64,000 nucleotides of DNA from Nonlabens sp. MB-3u-79 (GCF_002831625.1 NZ_CP025116.1:1302001-1366000); one strand, 5' to 3'. Numbered from the stretch's first letter, positions 35,954 through 45,617 are shown. Notes: a model not told the origin generated them from the letters alone. Made by a program: numbers and translations.

Positions 35954-36916
35954 TTGCATGCTTTCAAAGAATATCCTGAATTGAACACTTATACTAATAT
36001 TGATCAATATAAAGCTTCCAAAGGCGCTGTGGTAACCATAGGTACCTTTGACGGAGTACATCAAGGACATCAAAAAATTCTAGAGCGAGTAGTAAAGAGA
36101 GCTCATAAGGATTCTTTGACGAGTGCTTTACTTACTTTTTTTCCGCATCCTAGAATGGTTTTACAACCAGATCAAGATCTTAAATTGATCAATTCTATCG
36201 ATGAGCGTGTCGCACTTGTGGCAAGCCAAGGGATAGAAAATATCGTGATTCATCCTTTTTCAAAAGAATTTTCTAGAACTACTGCCATAGACTACGTGAA
36301 AGAAATTCTAGTGGATCGCTTACAGGCCAAAGTAGTGGTGATAGGTTATGATCACAGATTTGGAATCAATAGATCTGCAAGTATTAAAGAATTAAAAGAA
36401 TATGCGGTCGAGTTTGATTTTGAAGTCATCGAGATTTCAAAAAAAGAAGTAGAAGAAGTAGCGGTAAGCAGCACCAAGATAAGGAATACACTGGAAAACG
36501 GTTCTATTGAAATCACTAACAAATACTTGAATCGCGATTTTAGTATTCACGGAGTTATTATTTCTGGGAAGAAAATAGGGCGTACGATAGGCTATCCTAC
36601 AGCAAATTTATCGGTCAAAGAATCGTATAAAATTATACCTGCACCAGGAGTATACATCACAAGCTCCATCATCAATGGCCAGCCTGTTTACGGAATGACT
36701 AACATAGGCATTAACCCTACTGTTTCTAGCGATGCGGCACAGACTATAGAGACCTATTATTTAGACTTTAAAGAAGATCTTTATGGCAAAGAGATGGAAC
36801 TCTTCTTTCATAAACGATTGAGAAGTGAAGAGAAATTTCACCATCTTTCAGATCTAGTGGCAGCCATGCAGCTGGACGAGAAAAATACCAGGCTTTATGT
36901 ACAGCAAATGGGATAG
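35954..36916 (+). CDS. ribF: Bifunctional riboflavin kinase / FAD synthetase
   Basis: This 320-residue enzyme makes FMN and FAD. The N-terminal adenylyltransferase domain shows VVTIGTFDGVHQGHQKIL (the nucleotidyltransferase GxFDGxHxGH motif), VVIGYDHRFGINRSAS and EVAVSSTKIRNTLENG. The C-terminal riboflavin kinase domain shows GKKIGRTIGYPTANLSV and VYGMTNIGINPTV. The frame begins at TTG (35954); no in-frame ATG exists before the first motif, so TTG here or at codon 11 is the likely start. The 3' end overlaps the next gene by 20 bases. Confidence 0.95.
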   Translation: MHAFKEYPELNTYTNIDQYKASKGAVVTIGTFDGVHQGHQKILERVVKRAHKDSLTSALLTFFPHPRMVLQPDQDLKLINSIDERVALVASQGIENIVIHPFSKEFSRTTAIDYVKEILVDRLQAKVVVIGYDHRFGINRSASIKELKEYAVEFDFEVIEISKKEVEEVAVSSTKIRNTLENGSIEITNKYLNRDFSIHGVIISGKKIGRTIGYPTANLSVKESYKIIPAPGVYITSSIINGQPVYGMTNIGINPTVSSDAAQTIETYYLDFKEDLYGKEMELFFHKRLRSEEKFHHLSDLVAAMQLDEKNTRLYVQQMG

Positions 36917-38237
36917 ATGGCTTTTTACACAAGTAGATAACACCGCCTTGGTTCTTTTTAGAATGCTGTTCGGGTTGCTCCTTGCTTGTGAGGCTTTTGG
37001 CTCTATTGCATTAGGTGCTGTGAACACACTTTTTATAGAACCTGATTTTACCTTTACTTTTATAGGATTTGAATTCCTTGAACCACTTCCAGGAAACTGG
37101 ATGTATGTGTTGTATGTCCTGATGGGAATTGCAGGTTTATTAGTCATGGTCGGTTATAAATACCGTATGGCTCTATTGTTCTATGCCATCAGTTGGGCCT
37201 ATGTTTATTTAATGCAAAAGAGCAGTTACAACAACCATTGTTATTTATTAATGCTGCTCAACTTTCTAATGCTATTGTTTCCGGCAAATCGATCTGCTTC
37301 TCTGGATGCGCTATGGAACCCGTCTTTCAGAAAAGAGCACATGTCCAGATGGATCTATGTCCTCATCATTACATTTTTAGGAATCATATATGCGTATGCT
37401 AGTGTGGCAAAATTTTATCCAGACTGGCTGGATGGGAGTTTTCCTAAATATTTAATGAGCACTAGAGGTCGGGATTTTGATATCCTGCAACAGGATTGGG
37501 TGCATCAAGCCATACTGTATTTCGGATTGTTTTTTGATCTTTTGATTGTGCCATTATTACTTTGGAAAAAAACACGGTGGCTAGCTGTTATTGCTTCTGT
37601 ATTCTTTCATGTTTTTAATAGTGTGGTTTTTCAAATTGGCATTTTTCCTTACCTCGCTTTGTCCTTTTTGCTCTTTTTCTTTTCTACAGAGGTTTTGCAT
37701 AAAAGATTCCTTTGGAAGAAATCTTATTATGTTGCTGCTGAAGTTCTCGTCCCTAAAACAAAGAAGCTTATTGTATTTTCTGGAACTATATTTCTTTTGG
37801 CGATGCTACTGCTCCCCTTACGTCATTGGATCATAGAAGATGATGTGCTTTGGACTGAAGAAGGTCATCGATTGAGCTGGCGCATGATGCTGCGCAGCAG
37901 AGTTGGATTAGGGACGTTTTATATCGTGGAAAAAGATACCGGTAAGAAAACAGCTGTTCAGTTAGAGGATTATTTGAGTCTTAAACAGCAGCGGTCTGTG
38001 CAATCAAAGCCTGATTTTATTTGGCAATTTGCTCAGGAATTGGAAGAAATATACGCTGAAGAAGGTAAAGAAATTGAGGTTTATGCAGACTTAAAAGTAT
38101 CCATAAACGGAAGAATTAGAAAACAATTTACAGACCCTACAGTAGATCTTACACAGGAAGAGTGGAGTCATTTTAAACACCATAAATGGATCTTAGCTTC
38201 TTCTCTTTATAAAGAAAATAAGCGGCTAAAAAACTAA
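36897..38237 (+). CDS. HTTM domain membrane protein (vitamin K-dependent gamma-carboxylase-like)
   Basis: This 446-residue protein has about eight membrane spans and the HTTM arrangement: an opening polar stretch (YSKWDRWLFTQVDNTALVLF), paired spans, YNNHCYLLMLLNFLMLLFPA in the third/fourth-helix turn and a NSVVFQIGIFPYLALSFLLF segment. After the last span (about residue 310) comes a C-terminal soluble region with HRLSWRMMLRSRVG. This is the region found in bacterial relatives of the vitamin K-dependent gamma-glutamyl carboxylase. A genuine carboxylase activity in bacteria is not established. It overlaps ribF by 20 bases, so the two are coupled. Confidence 0.75.
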   Translation: MYSKWDRWLFTQVDNTALVLFRMLFGLLLACEAFGSIALGAVNTLFIEPDFTFTFIGFEFLEPLPGNWMYVLYVLMGIAGLLVMVGYKYRMALLFYAISWAYVYLMQKSSYNNHCYLLMLLNFLMLLFPANRSASLDALWNPSFRKEHMSRWIYVLIITFLGIIYAYASVAKFYPDWLDGSFPKYLMSTRGRDFDILQQDWVHQAILYFGLFFDLLIVPLLLWKKTRWLAVIASVFFHVFNSVVFQIGIFPYLALSFLLFFFSTEVLHKRFLWKKSYYVAAEVLVPKTKKLIVFSGTIFLLAMLLLPLRHWIIEDDVLWTEEGHRLSWRMMLRSRVGLGTFYIVEKDTGKKTAVQLEDYLSLKQQRSVQSKPDFIWQFAQELEEIYAEEGKEIEVYADLKVSINGRIRKQFTDPTVDLTQEEWSHFKHHKWILASSLYKENKRLKN

Positions 38238-38306
38238 GCCATACTTAAGAGTAGTTATGTTACCGATAATCCCTAATTTTACTTCTTATATTTTAAATCA
38301 GATCAC

Positions 38307-39578
38307 ATGCTTCAAATAGCAGAAATACGTGAAAATAAAGAGGCTTTTGCAAAGGCTTTACAAAAGAGAAACATGGATGCGCTTCCTTTATTGGAAAGCG
38401 CCATCGCTGTAGATGAAAATCGCCGTAACCTTCAAGCGCAACTGGATGAGACGCTTTCAAAAAGCAACAAGCTGTCTAAAGAGATTGGAGAGTTATTCAA
38501 GTCTGGAAAAGCCGCTCAAGCAAATGAGCTCAAAGCCCAAACAATTGATCTAAAAGAATCTTCAAAACAGTTGGGGGAACAATTGAATGCAGTTGTAGAA
38601 GAATTACAGACTATTTTATATACGATTCCCAATATACCTCAAGACAGCGTTCCTGCCGGTAATAGTGATGAAGATAATGAGGTGGTTTCTCAACATGGAG
38701 AGATACCCGTATTGCACGAAGGTGCAAAGCCACACTGGGAACTAGTGAAGGATTACGATATCATAGATTTTGAACTCGGTAATAAAATTACTGGAGCAGG
38801 ATTCCCTGTATACAAAAATAAAGGAGCGAGATTGCAACGAGCGTTGATCAATTATTTCCTAGATAAAAATACTGCTGCTGGTTATGACGAGATGCAAGTA
38901 CCTCTATTAGTCAACGAAGCTAGTGGTTATGGCACAGGTCAATTGCCAGATAAAGAGGGGCAAATGTACCACGTAGGTATAGATGACCTGTATTTGATCC
39001 CAACAGCTGAAGTACCTATTACCAATTTATATCGTGGCAGTTTATTAGAGATGAAAGACTTTCCTGTTGCTATGACGGGTTATACCCCATGTTTCCGTCG
39101 TGAGGCTGGAAGTTATGGAAGTGACGTAAGAGGATTGAACCGCTTGCACCAGTTTGATAAAGTAGAAATCTTACGTATAGAGCATCCAGATCAAAGTGAT
39201 GCTGCACTAGATGCTATGGTGGTGCATGTAAAAGGAATTCTTGAAGAATTAGAATTGCCTTATCGTATTTTGAGACTTTGTGGGGGCGATTTAGGATTTA
39301 CTTCTACCTTGACTTATGACTTTGAAGTCTACAGTACCGCTCAAGAAAAATGGTTAGAAGTAAGTAGTGTTTCTAACTTTAAGACCTTTCAAGCAAATCG
39401 TTTGAAATTGCGTTACAGAACCGGAGATAAAGGAACAGAACTAGCCCATACTTTAAATGGCAGCTCCTTAGCCTTACCCCGTATTCTTGCAAGTATTCTT
39501 GAGAATTTCCAAGTCCATAATGCCATTCATATCCCTAAAGTATTGATCCCTTATTGTGGTTTTGATGCTATAGATTAA
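38307..39578 (+). CDS. serS: Seryl-tRNA synthetase
   Basis: This 423-residue class II synthetase charges tRNA-Ser. The first 110 residues form the antiparallel coiled-coil arm (LQAQLDETLSKSNKLSKEIG and following). The catalytic domain includes AEVPITNLYRG, the motif 2 block GYTPCFRREAGSYGSDVRGL, and motif 3 LNGSSLALPRILASILENFQ. Complete and of normal length. It starts a plus-strand run (serS, TPR protein, DUF4286, rsmA) with short gaps. Confidence 0.97.
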   Translation: MLQIAEIRENKEAFAKALQKRNMDALPLLESAIAVDENRRNLQAQLDETLSKSNKLSKEIGELFKSGKAAQANELKAQTIDLKESSKQLGEQLNAVVEELQTILYTIPNIPQDSVPAGNSDEDNEVVSQHGEIPVLHEGAKPHWELVKDYDIIDFELGNKITGAGFPVYKNKGARLQRALINYFLDKNTAAGYDEMQVPLLVNEASGYGTGQLPDKEGQMYHVGIDDLYLIPTAEVPITNLYRGSLLEMKDFPVAMTGYTPCFRREAGSYGSDVRGLNRLHQFDKVEILRIEHPDQSDAALDAMVVHVKGILEELELPYRILRLCGGDLGFTSTLTYDFEVYSTAQEKWLEVSSVSNFKTFQANRLKLRYRTGDKGTELAHTLNGSSLALPRILASILENFQVHNAIHIPKVLIPYCGFDAID

Positions 39579-39590
39579 CTTTTATACCTT

Positions 39591-41381
39591 ATGCGTACTC
39601 TTTTTCTAGTTGTTGCGGTGCTTTCTTGTTCCATGGGCTTTGCTCAGGATTCTAAGCTTGCCGAAAACTATATGGATCAAGGGGAATATACCAAAGCTTT
39701 AAAAATCTATCAAAAAATATATGAACTCAACAAGCGCAATCCAAGGAGCGTGTTTGCGTTGGTGGAAGTTTATCAGCAATTAGAACGTTATGAAAGTGTA
39801 GATTCATTAATTGATCTAGTTCAGAAAACAACAACTCGCGATGAGGTATTTTCCATTGAAAGAGGTTACAATGCCACCTTGCAAGGAAAAGATAGCCTGG
39901 CTAACAAGTACTATCAAAAAGCTATAAAAGCGATAGATTCCTTACCGCAACTCACCTATGGAATAGCTTATAGATTTGAACAGCGCAATGAACTGGACAG
40001 GGCTATTGCCGCCTATGAAAAAGGAATGGCGCTCAATGACAAGCTCAATTACAATTACCAGCTGTCAAGATTATACGGCGAGAAAGGTGATTTAGAAAAG
40101 ATGTTTGATACCAACATCAAAATGATAGAGCAAGATGCGGTTTATCGTTCCCGTGCTCAAGCACTTTTTTCTCAATATGTAACCGATGATGCAGAGAATG
40201 AAGGAAATAAGATCTTAAGGAAAGTGTTGTTATTACGCTTACGTGAAAATCCAGACCCTATATACAATCAGCTGTTATCATGGCTTTTTGTGCAGCAAAA
40301 GGATTTTAAAAAAGCCTTTATTCAGGAAAGGGCAATCTATATGCGTGATCAAACCAATATGTACAATATTCAAGATCTGGTAGAAACAGCTATTGATGAG
40401 AAGGACCTGGAAGCAGCAGCAGAGATACTGGACTATATGATTGAAGAAACACAATCTATAAGTGTGAAGTATACGGCGCAAAGTCTTAAGATTAAATTAA
40501 GGGCGGCTGCGGCAACCGCTGAAGCATATGAACAGATCAAACAAGATTATGAAAGTCTCTTAACCTATTACGGTAGAGATAAAGAGACGTTTAGACTGCA
40601 GCTGGATTACGCTAACTTTTTAGCCTTTAAAACAAATCAACCTCAAGAGGCAAGTGATTTACTTGTCGCCTTAGAGAAAACAAGTCTGAGTACATTTCAA
40701 AAAGCAGATGTAAAAATGTTACTGGCTGATATTCTTGTGTTGCAGGAGCAGTTCCATAGAGCGCTGATTTATTACAGCCAGATTCAGAATGATTTGCCCA
40801 ATGATTTGCGTTCTCAGGAGTCCCAATTTAAAGTGGCGCGTACCAGCTATTTTCAAGGCGATTTTCCTTGGAGCCTTACTCAGTTAAAGGTGTTGCGCAG
40901 CGCTGCCAGCAAGCTCATTGCAAACGACGCTATGCAGTTAAGCCTCACTATTGCAGACCACTCTATAGAAGACACTACTTTTGTTGCGTTGAAAGCTTTC
41001 GCGAAAGCGGAATTAAAACAATATCAGAACAAAACAGCTGAAGCCATCACTTTATACGATCAATTACTGCTAGATCACAAAGGAGATCCTATCGAAGATG
41101 AGGCCTTACTCAATCAAGCTCAGCTCTATGAAGTAGAGGGAAGCTTTGAAAAAGCTAGAGATAACTATCAGGTGATCATCGATAATTATGGAGATGGAAT
41201 CCTTGCAGATGATGCCTATTACCGACTGGGGCTGTTGTATCAAGAACAGCTCGCAGCTCCTCAAAAAGCCAAAGAGCTTTTTGAAAAAATAATATTTAAC
41301 CATGCCGATAGTATTCATTTTGTAGATGCGCGGAGGCGCTATCGCAGGTTGCGTGGTGATGAAAATGAAAAGGCTTTTTAA
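39591..41381 (+). CDS. Exported tetratricopeptide-repeat protein
   Basis: This 596-residue protein has a signal peptide (MRTLFLVVAVLSCSMGFA, then Q) and a nearly all-helical body of TPR-type pairs: ENYMDQGEYTKALKIYQKIY, IAAYEKGMALNDKLNYNYQL, and ALLNQAQLYEVEGSFEKARD with a final repeat GILADDAYYRLGLLYQEQ. The last third resembles BamD/YbgF-like TPR proteins of the envelope. A scaffold role in the envelope is likely, without a known partner. A palindrome copy is translated AFAKA near residue 470. It lies 12 bases after serS. Confidence 0.75.
   Translation: MRTLFLVVAVLSCSMGFAQDSKLAENYMDQGEYTKALKIYQKIYELNKRNPRSVFALVEVYQQLERYESVDSLIDLVQKTTTRDEVFSIERGYNATLQGKDSLANKYYQKAIKAIDSLPQLTYGIAYRFEQRNELDRAIAAYEKGMALNDKLNYNYQLSRLYGEKGDLEKMFDTNIKMIEQDAVYRSRAQALFSQYVTDDAENEGNKILRKVLLLRLRENPDPIYNQLLSWLFVQQKDFKKAFIQERAIYMRDQTNMYNIQDLVETAIDEKDLEAAAEILDYMIEETQSISVKYTAQSLKIKLRAAAATAEAYEQIKQDYESLLTYYGRDKETFRLQLDYANFLAFKTNQPQEASDLLVALEKTSLSTFQKADVKMLLADILVLQEQFHRALIYYSQIQNDLPNDLRSQESQFKVARTSYFQGDFPWSLTQLKVLRSAASKLIANDAMQLSLTIADHSIEDTTFVALKAFAKAELKQYQNKTAEAITLYDQLLLDHKGDPIEDEALLNQAQLYEVEGSFEKARDNYQVIIDNYGDGILADDAYYRLGLLYQEQLAAPQKAKELFEKIIFNHADSIHFVDARRRYRRLRGDENEKAF
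40995..41009 (+). repeat. Palindromic word GCTTTCGCGAAAGCG, copy 7 (inside the TPR gene)
   Basis: 15 of 16 positions; left outer base A, right flank GAAT. It encodes AFAKA. Confidence 0.9.
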
Positions 41382-41404
41382 AGCCTATTAAAATCAATTT
41401 AATT

Positions 41405-41728
41405 ATGATTATATATAATGTGACTTGTAATATGGATGCTTCATTGGAGTCCGAATGGATCCCGTGGATAAGAGAGCATATTGCTAAAGTATTAGGGACT
41501 GGCTTGTTTATGGATGCGAGACTCACAAGAGTTCTTGTAGAAGATAAGGATGGCTCCAGTACTTTCTCTATTCAGTACAAAGCGATAGATAAAGAGGCGC
41601 TTCAAAAATATTACGACGATTACGCTCCTGCATTAAGGAAAGAAGGTCTTACTAAATTTGGAGAGCGAGTGCTGTCTTTTAGAACAGAGCTGGAATTGAT
41701 TGATGAGTATAATGTGAAACGAAATTAG
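41405..41728 (+). CDS. DUF4286 family protein
   Basis: This 107-residue soluble protein fits DUF4286, a small family frequent next to rsmA in Bacteroidota: MIIYNVTCNMDASLESEWIP, a central LTRVLVEDKDGSSTFSIQYK strand and an FGERVLSFRTELELI end. The pattern suggests a ferredoxin-like alpha/beta fold. Function unknown. It is 23 bases after the TPR gene and 51 bases before rsmA. Confidence 0.8.
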   Translation: MIIYNVTCNMDASLESEWIPWIREHIAKVLGTGLFMDARLTRVLVEDKDGSSTFSIQYKAIDKEALQKYYDDYAPALRKEGLTKFGERVLSFRTELELIDEYNVKRN

Positions 41729-41779
41729 AAGGCAGTCGTTAGCTTTAATTAATAACCCATATACCAATAACTAAACAAC

Positions 41780-42619
41780 TTGGCAAAATACAAACCTAAA
41801 TATACTTCACAAGACAAAGGTGTTACTGCAAAGAAACACCTAGGGCAGCACTTTTTAAAAGATGATACCGTAGCCGTACGCATAGCAGACTGCTTGAGTT
41901 ACAAAGGCTATGATCAGGTTCTGGAAATAGGCCCAGGAACAGGTGTGCTTACCAAGCACGTGATTAGAAAAGAAATTAAAGTTACTGCTCTAGAATTAGA
42001 TCGAGAATCGGTAGCTTATTTGAAGCAAACCTTTCCCGTAGAACACTCTAAAATTGTCAACGATAAGACGTTTGAAGTCGTAGAAGCAGACTTCCTTAAA
42101 AAAGATTTGAGAGATATTTATGGAGAAGGCTCTTTTGCCATCATAGGGAACTTTCCATATAACATCAGTACACAAATTGTTTTTAAGACCATTGAGAACA
42201 GAGATCAGATTCCAGAATTTGGTGGGATGTTTCAAAAAGAAGTGGCTAAGCGTATATGCGCTTCTCACGGTTCTAAAACATATGGTATACTATCTGTCTT
42301 AGCTCAGGCCTACTACCACGCTGAATACCTTTTTACTGTAGGCCCCGAAGTGTTTAACCCCCCGCCTAGAGTCGATAGTGGCGTATTGCGTTTAATTCGA
42401 AAGGTGGACTATAATGATTTGCCTTGTTCTTATGCAAAATTACGTGAGGTGGTTAAACTAGCTTTTCAACAGCGTCGTAAGACCTTGAGGAATTCGTTAA
42501 AAACAATGAATTTACCTGATGAAATGAGAGAAAAAGAGATCTTTAATCTCAGACCAGAACAGATCAGCGTGCAGATGTTTGTGGATTTGGTGCAAGAGAT
42601 TGAGGCTATTGAGGATTGA
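41780..42619 (+). CDS. rsmA: 16S rRNA (adenine1518/1519-N6) dimethyltransferase
   Basis: This 279-residue S-adenosylmethionine enzyme dimethylates two adenines near the 3' end of 16S rRNA and serves as a late assembly check of the 30S subunit. Motifs in order are [12 protein letters not shown], the SAM loop [15 protein letters not shown], the acidic [12 protein letters not shown] and the catalytic [13 protein letters not shown] (the N-x-P-Y motif). The C-terminal helical domain ends [13 protein letters not shown]. The start is TTG at 41780, giving MAKYKPKY...; no ATG precedes the first motif. Confidence 0.95.
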   Translation: MAKYKPKYTSQDKGVTAKKHLGQHFLKDDTVAVRIADCLSYKGYDQVLEIGPGTGVLTKHVIRKEIKVTALELDRESVAYLKQTFPVEHSKIVNDKTFEVVEADFLKKDLRDIYGEGSFAIIGNFPYNISTQIVFKTIENRDQIPEFGGMFQKEVAKRICASHGSKTYGILSVLAQAYYHAEYLFTVGPEVFNPPPRVDSGVLRLIRKVDYNDLPCSYAKLREVVKLAFQQRRKTLRNSLKTMNLPDEMREKEIFNLRPEQISVQMFVDLVQEIEAIED

Positions 42620-42930
42620 TTTTTACGGGCTAACAAACTCTCTTAGAAAGTAACATGCCCAGTAGTTCTCTTGATATTTGTCGCTGCTATCAAAAAAGTG
42701 ATATGCCGCTCTCTTCCTCGCAGTTGAGAAACAAGCCATTTTTCTGTAAATACGAGTGTCGAGAACAGATCTAGACCAAGTCACCTCAAATTGTTGGCAG
42801 GTCAAATCTTAAAAGTTTGCTCTTTAAAATCAACTTGATAGAAACAATTAGAATACAACTGCATTAAAAACCAAAATATCAATATAAATAACTACAATAC
42901 TTCTCTTGTGTGTATGGACTTAGTTTTGTT
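42620..42930. other. Non-coding gap between rsmA and trxA
   Basis: I see no credible gene, repeat or strong hairpin; a short minus-strand open frame here has no supporting feature. The trxA promoter lies at its right end. Confidence 0.5.
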
Positions 42931-42938
42931 TAACTTTG
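42931..42938 (+). promoter_or_regulatory. Promoter of trxA: TTG (42906) and TAACTTTG (42931)
   Basis: TAACTTTG matches TAnnTTTG and a TTG lies 22 bases before it. An AGGA-type ribosome site (AAAGGAAA) precedes the ATG at 42962. Confidence 0.6.
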
Positions 42939-42961
42939 TAAAAATAATAAAGGAAAATATC

Positions 42962-43282
42962 ATGGCATTAGAAATAACAGATGCAAACTTTGAAGAAACA
43001 GTATTAAAAAGTGATAAACCAGTATTGGTTGACTTTTGGGCAGCATGGTGTGGACCGTGTCGTATGGTAGGACCTATCATTGAGGAGGTTTCTACAGAAT
43101 ATGCTGATACAGCTGTAGTAGGTAAAATGGACGTTGATGCAAATCAAGAATTTGCTGCTAAATACGGCGTGCGTAACATTCCTACAGTACTAGTTTTTCA
43201 AAATGGCGAAGTAGTAGGTCGTCAGGTAGGAGTTGCTCCTAAAAACGCTTACACAGATGCTCTAGATGCTCTGTTGAAATAG
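42962..43282 (+). CDS. trxA: Thioredoxin
   Basis: This 106-residue thioredoxin has the redox-active WCGPC motif (Cys30, Cys33) in VDFWAAWCGPCRMVGP, then VDANQEFAAKYGVRNIPTVL with the cis-Pro. It reduces disulfides in cytoplasmic proteins, ribonucleotide reductase (nrdA/nrdB in this window) among them. The ATG at 42962 with a ribosome site is preferred to the longer frame from 42908. It has its own promoter and terminator. Confidence 0.97.
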   Translation: MALEITDANFEETVLKSDKPVLVDFWAAWCGPCRMVGPIIEEVSTEYADTAVVGKMDVDANQEFAAKYGVRNIPTVLVFQNGEVVGRQVGVAPKNAYTDALDALLK

Positions 43283-43298
43283 TTTCAAAATATCCTAT

Positions 43299-43332
43299 AA
43301 AAAAGCCTGTTCTACTGGAACAGGCTTTTTTA
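43299..43332 (+). terminator. Rho-independent terminator of trxA
   Basis: AAAAAGCCTGTTC pairs with GAACAGGCTTTTT around a 5-base loop, with a T run. Confidence 0.9.
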
Positions 43333-43466
43333 TGCTCTTTTTTCAGATTTGTACGAGTTTTAATTTATTTTTTTGCTGAAAGTTGGAATTTGCTAGCCAT
43401 ACTTTAATAAAATACTAATACAGTGCAAATGGCTAATGTGTTATCTTGATATCAAAACAATACATC

Positions 43467-44465
43467 ATGAGTAAGACCATAGTATTAAAGCAACGACCAA
43501 AAGGAATTCCAAAGACTAGTGATTTTGAATTTATTGAAGAGGAACAGCCGCTACCAAATGACGGGGAAGTCTTGTTGAAAACAAAATACGTTTCTGTAGA
43601 TCCCTACCTAAGAGGACGCATGCGGGACGAAAAGTCCTATATAGAACCATTTCAACTAGAGAAGCCTTTAGCGTCAGCTATAGTTGCTGAGGTGATGGAA
43701 AGTAAGCATGACGATTTTAAAAAAGGAGACTTTCTAATGGGTATGTTAGATTGGAAAGAGCTTCAAGTGAATTCAGGTAAGGAATTACGCAAAGTAGATC
43801 CTCGACTGGTTCCACTTAGTGCTTATTTGGGAATTTTAGGAATGACTGGGTTGACGGCATATTTTGGTTTGAATAGAATAGGAGCACCTAAAAAAGGGGA
43901 AACACTTCTAGTTTCTGGGGCTGCTGGAGCCGTGGGCTCTGTAGTTGGACAGATTGGAAAAATTAAAGGGTTGAAAGTAATTGGGATTGCAGGCACCGAT
44001 GAAAAAGTGGCTATGCTCAAAGATAAATTTGGTTTTGACTCGGCGATCAATTACAATAAAGTTACGGATATGGCGAGTGCCATTAAAGAACATGCTCCAG
44101 AAGGTATAGATGTTTATTACGATAATGTGGGAGGGAATACACTGGATGCCGCAATGAAGAATATCAATAGATTTGGTCGCGTGATCAATTGTGGTGCGAT
44201 CTCCCTTTATAACGAGACAGAACAGCCTACGGGTCCAAGATTAGAAACCACCCTAATAAAACAGAGTGTCAAGATGCAAGGCTTTATAGTGAGTAATTAC
44301 GAGGAAGATTTCCTTGAAGGCATACAGCAACTTTCTCAATGGTTGCTTGAAGGAAAGTTAAAGCAAGAGGAGACCGTCGTGGAAGGATTTAATCAAATAC
44401 CTCAGGCATTTATAGACCTTTTTAATGGTAAAAATAAAGGTAAAATGTTAGTTAAAGTCTACTAG
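43467..44465 (+). CDS. NADP-dependent medium-chain oxidoreductase (prostaglandin/alkenal reductase-like)
   Basis: This 332-residue zinc-free MDR-superfamily enzyme resembles the leukotriene B4 12-hydroxydehydrogenase/YncB group, which reduces alkenals and enones with NADPH. The start MSKTIVLKQRPKGIPKTSDF, VSVDPYLRGRMRDEKSY, the dinucleotide loop LVSGAAGAVGSVVGQIGK and YYDNVGGNTLDAAM are typical. The ATG at 43467 begins the family sequence; the longer frame upstream is not used. It stands alone, probably a stress or detoxification gene. Confidence 0.85.
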   Translation: MSKTIVLKQRPKGIPKTSDFEFIEEEQPLPNDGEVLLKTKYVSVDPYLRGRMRDEKSYIEPFQLEKPLASAIVAEVMESKHDDFKKGDFLMGMLDWKELQVNSGKELRKVDPRLVPLSAYLGILGMTGLTAYFGLNRIGAPKKGETLLVSGAAGAVGSVVGQIGKIKGLKVIGIAGTDEKVAMLKDKFGFDSAINYNKVTDMASAIKEHAPEGIDVYYDNVGGNTLDAAMKNINRFGRVINCGAISLYNETEQPTGPRLETTLIKQSVKMQGFIVSNYEEDFLEGIQQLSQWLLEGKLKQEETVVEGFNQIPQAFIDLFNGKNKGKMLVKVY

Positions 44466-44499
44466 TTAGTGGAGGTATAAAGGATCTTATTTAGGACTT

Positions 44500-44514
44500 G
44501 CTTTCGCGAAAGCG
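44500..44514 (+). repeat. Palindromic word GCTTTCGCGAAAGCG, copy 8
   Basis: 15 of 16 positions; left outer base T, right flank AGAACA. It lies upstream of the DUF58 gene, in an open frame that is not used. Confidence 0.9.
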
Positions 44515-44596
44515 AGAACAAAACAAACTCAAAAATACAAGAGAAAACAGAAAAGGCAACTCAAGGATTCCTGCTTTATTTTATTATCTTCACCCT

Positions 44597-45526
44597 ATGG
44601 ACGTACAACAAGAACTCAACAAAACCACTGGTTTTAAAAACTTACAGTTACTTGCTAGCCAAGTGGTGGAAGGTTATATAAGTGGGATGCACAAATCGCC
44701 TTTTCACGGTTTTAGTGCTGAGTTTGCGGAGCATAAGATTTATAATCAGGGAGAAAGCACGCGTCATATCGACTGGAAATTATTTGCTAAAACAGATAAG
44801 CTTTATACCAAAAGATATGAAGAGGAAACCAACCTGCGTTGTCATCTTATTATAGATAATAGTCCATCGATGCATTATCCGATTACTAAAAAGCAAGAAA
44901 TAGGATCGCTTAATAAAATAGGTTTTACTGCGCTCGCAGCAGCAAGTGTGATGAACTTATTAAAGAAACAACGCGATGCCGTAGGATTGAGTATTTATGC
45001 TAATGAGTACGAGTATTACGCTCCAGAAAAAGGAAGTGAAAGGCATCACAATATGTTGTTGGACCAACTTTCTAGAATAAGCAGTAGCAAACCAAGTGGT
45101 CAAACTACAGACACTTATAAATACCTGCATGAAATAGCAGAGAACATCAAACGCAGGTCCCTTATCTTTCTTTTCACTGACATGTTCCAAAGTGATAGAC
45201 ATGAAGATGAACTGTTTGAAGCCTTAAGGCATTTAAAATATAAGAAACACGATGTGGTTCTTTTTCATACCTACGATAGTGCTACTGAGGTTAATTTTGA
45301 ATTCTCTAATAGACCCACCCGTTATACAGATGTGGAAACAGGAGAATACATCAACCTCTATGCAGATAACGTAAGAGAAGAGTACCAGAAGGCGGTAAAG
45401 GAATATTTTGAAAAATTACGGGTGCGTTGTGGACAGAATAAGATCAAGTATATGCCGGTAGATATTCAGCAAAATTTTGATGTGGTAATGACCACTTTCC
45501 TACTAGAAAGACAGCTTTTTAAATAG
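44597..45526 (+). CDS. DUF58 domain protein (von Willebrand A-like)
   Basis: This 309-residue protein matches DUF58, whose members usually occur beside MoxR-type AAA+ ATPases. Signature parts are KSPFHGFSAEFAEHKIYNQG, STRHIDWKLFAKTDKLYTKR and a metal-site-like LIIDNSPSMHYP at the start of the VWA-like fold. No MoxR gene is adjacent in this window. I place the start at the ATG at 44597 (MDVQQELNKTTGF); the frame upstream runs through a palindrome copy and an A-rich stretch with no protein-like features. Confidence 0.85.
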   Translation: MDVQQELNKTTGFKNLQLLASQVVEGYISGMHKSPFHGFSAEFAEHKIYNQGESTRHIDWKLFAKTDKLYTKRYEEETNLRCHLIIDNSPSMHYPITKKQEIGSLNKIGFTALAAASVMNLLKKQRDAVGLSIYANEYEYYAPEKGSERHHNMLLDQLSRISSSKPSGQTTDTYKYLHEIAENIKRRSLIFLFTDMFQSDRHEDELFEALRHLKYKKHDVVLFHTYDSATEVNFEFSNRPTRYTDVETGEYINLYADNVREEYQKAVKEYFEKLRVRCGQNKIKYMPVDIQQNFDVVMTTFLLERQLFK

Positions 45527-45556
45527 GCGCTACTATATTATAGTTAAAACCTGCCT

Positions 45557-45585
45557 CCTGATTTTATCTTACATCAGGTTTTTAT
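45557..45585 (+). terminator. Terminator after the DUF58 gene
   Basis: CCTGAT / ATCAGG stem of 6 bp with a 10-base loop and a T run; short, so moderately confident. Confidence 0.6.
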
Positions 45586-45590
45586 AGAAT

Positions 45591-45617
45591 AAAAAAAGCC
45601 TATCCGAAGACAGGCTT
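45591..45617 (-). terminator. Terminator after the T9SS amylase gene
   Basis: On the minus strand AAGCCTGTC pairs with GATAGGCTT (one mismatch) around TTCG, then a T run. Confidence 0.75.

Noticed and set aside
42623..42805. Minus-strand 60-residue open frame after rsmA
   Set aside because: No promoter word, no recognisable domain, and irregular composition.
44498..44596. Extended start of the DUF58 protein
   Set aside because: The extra 33 residues come from the palindrome and an A-rich leader; the ATG at 44597 begins the family sequence.
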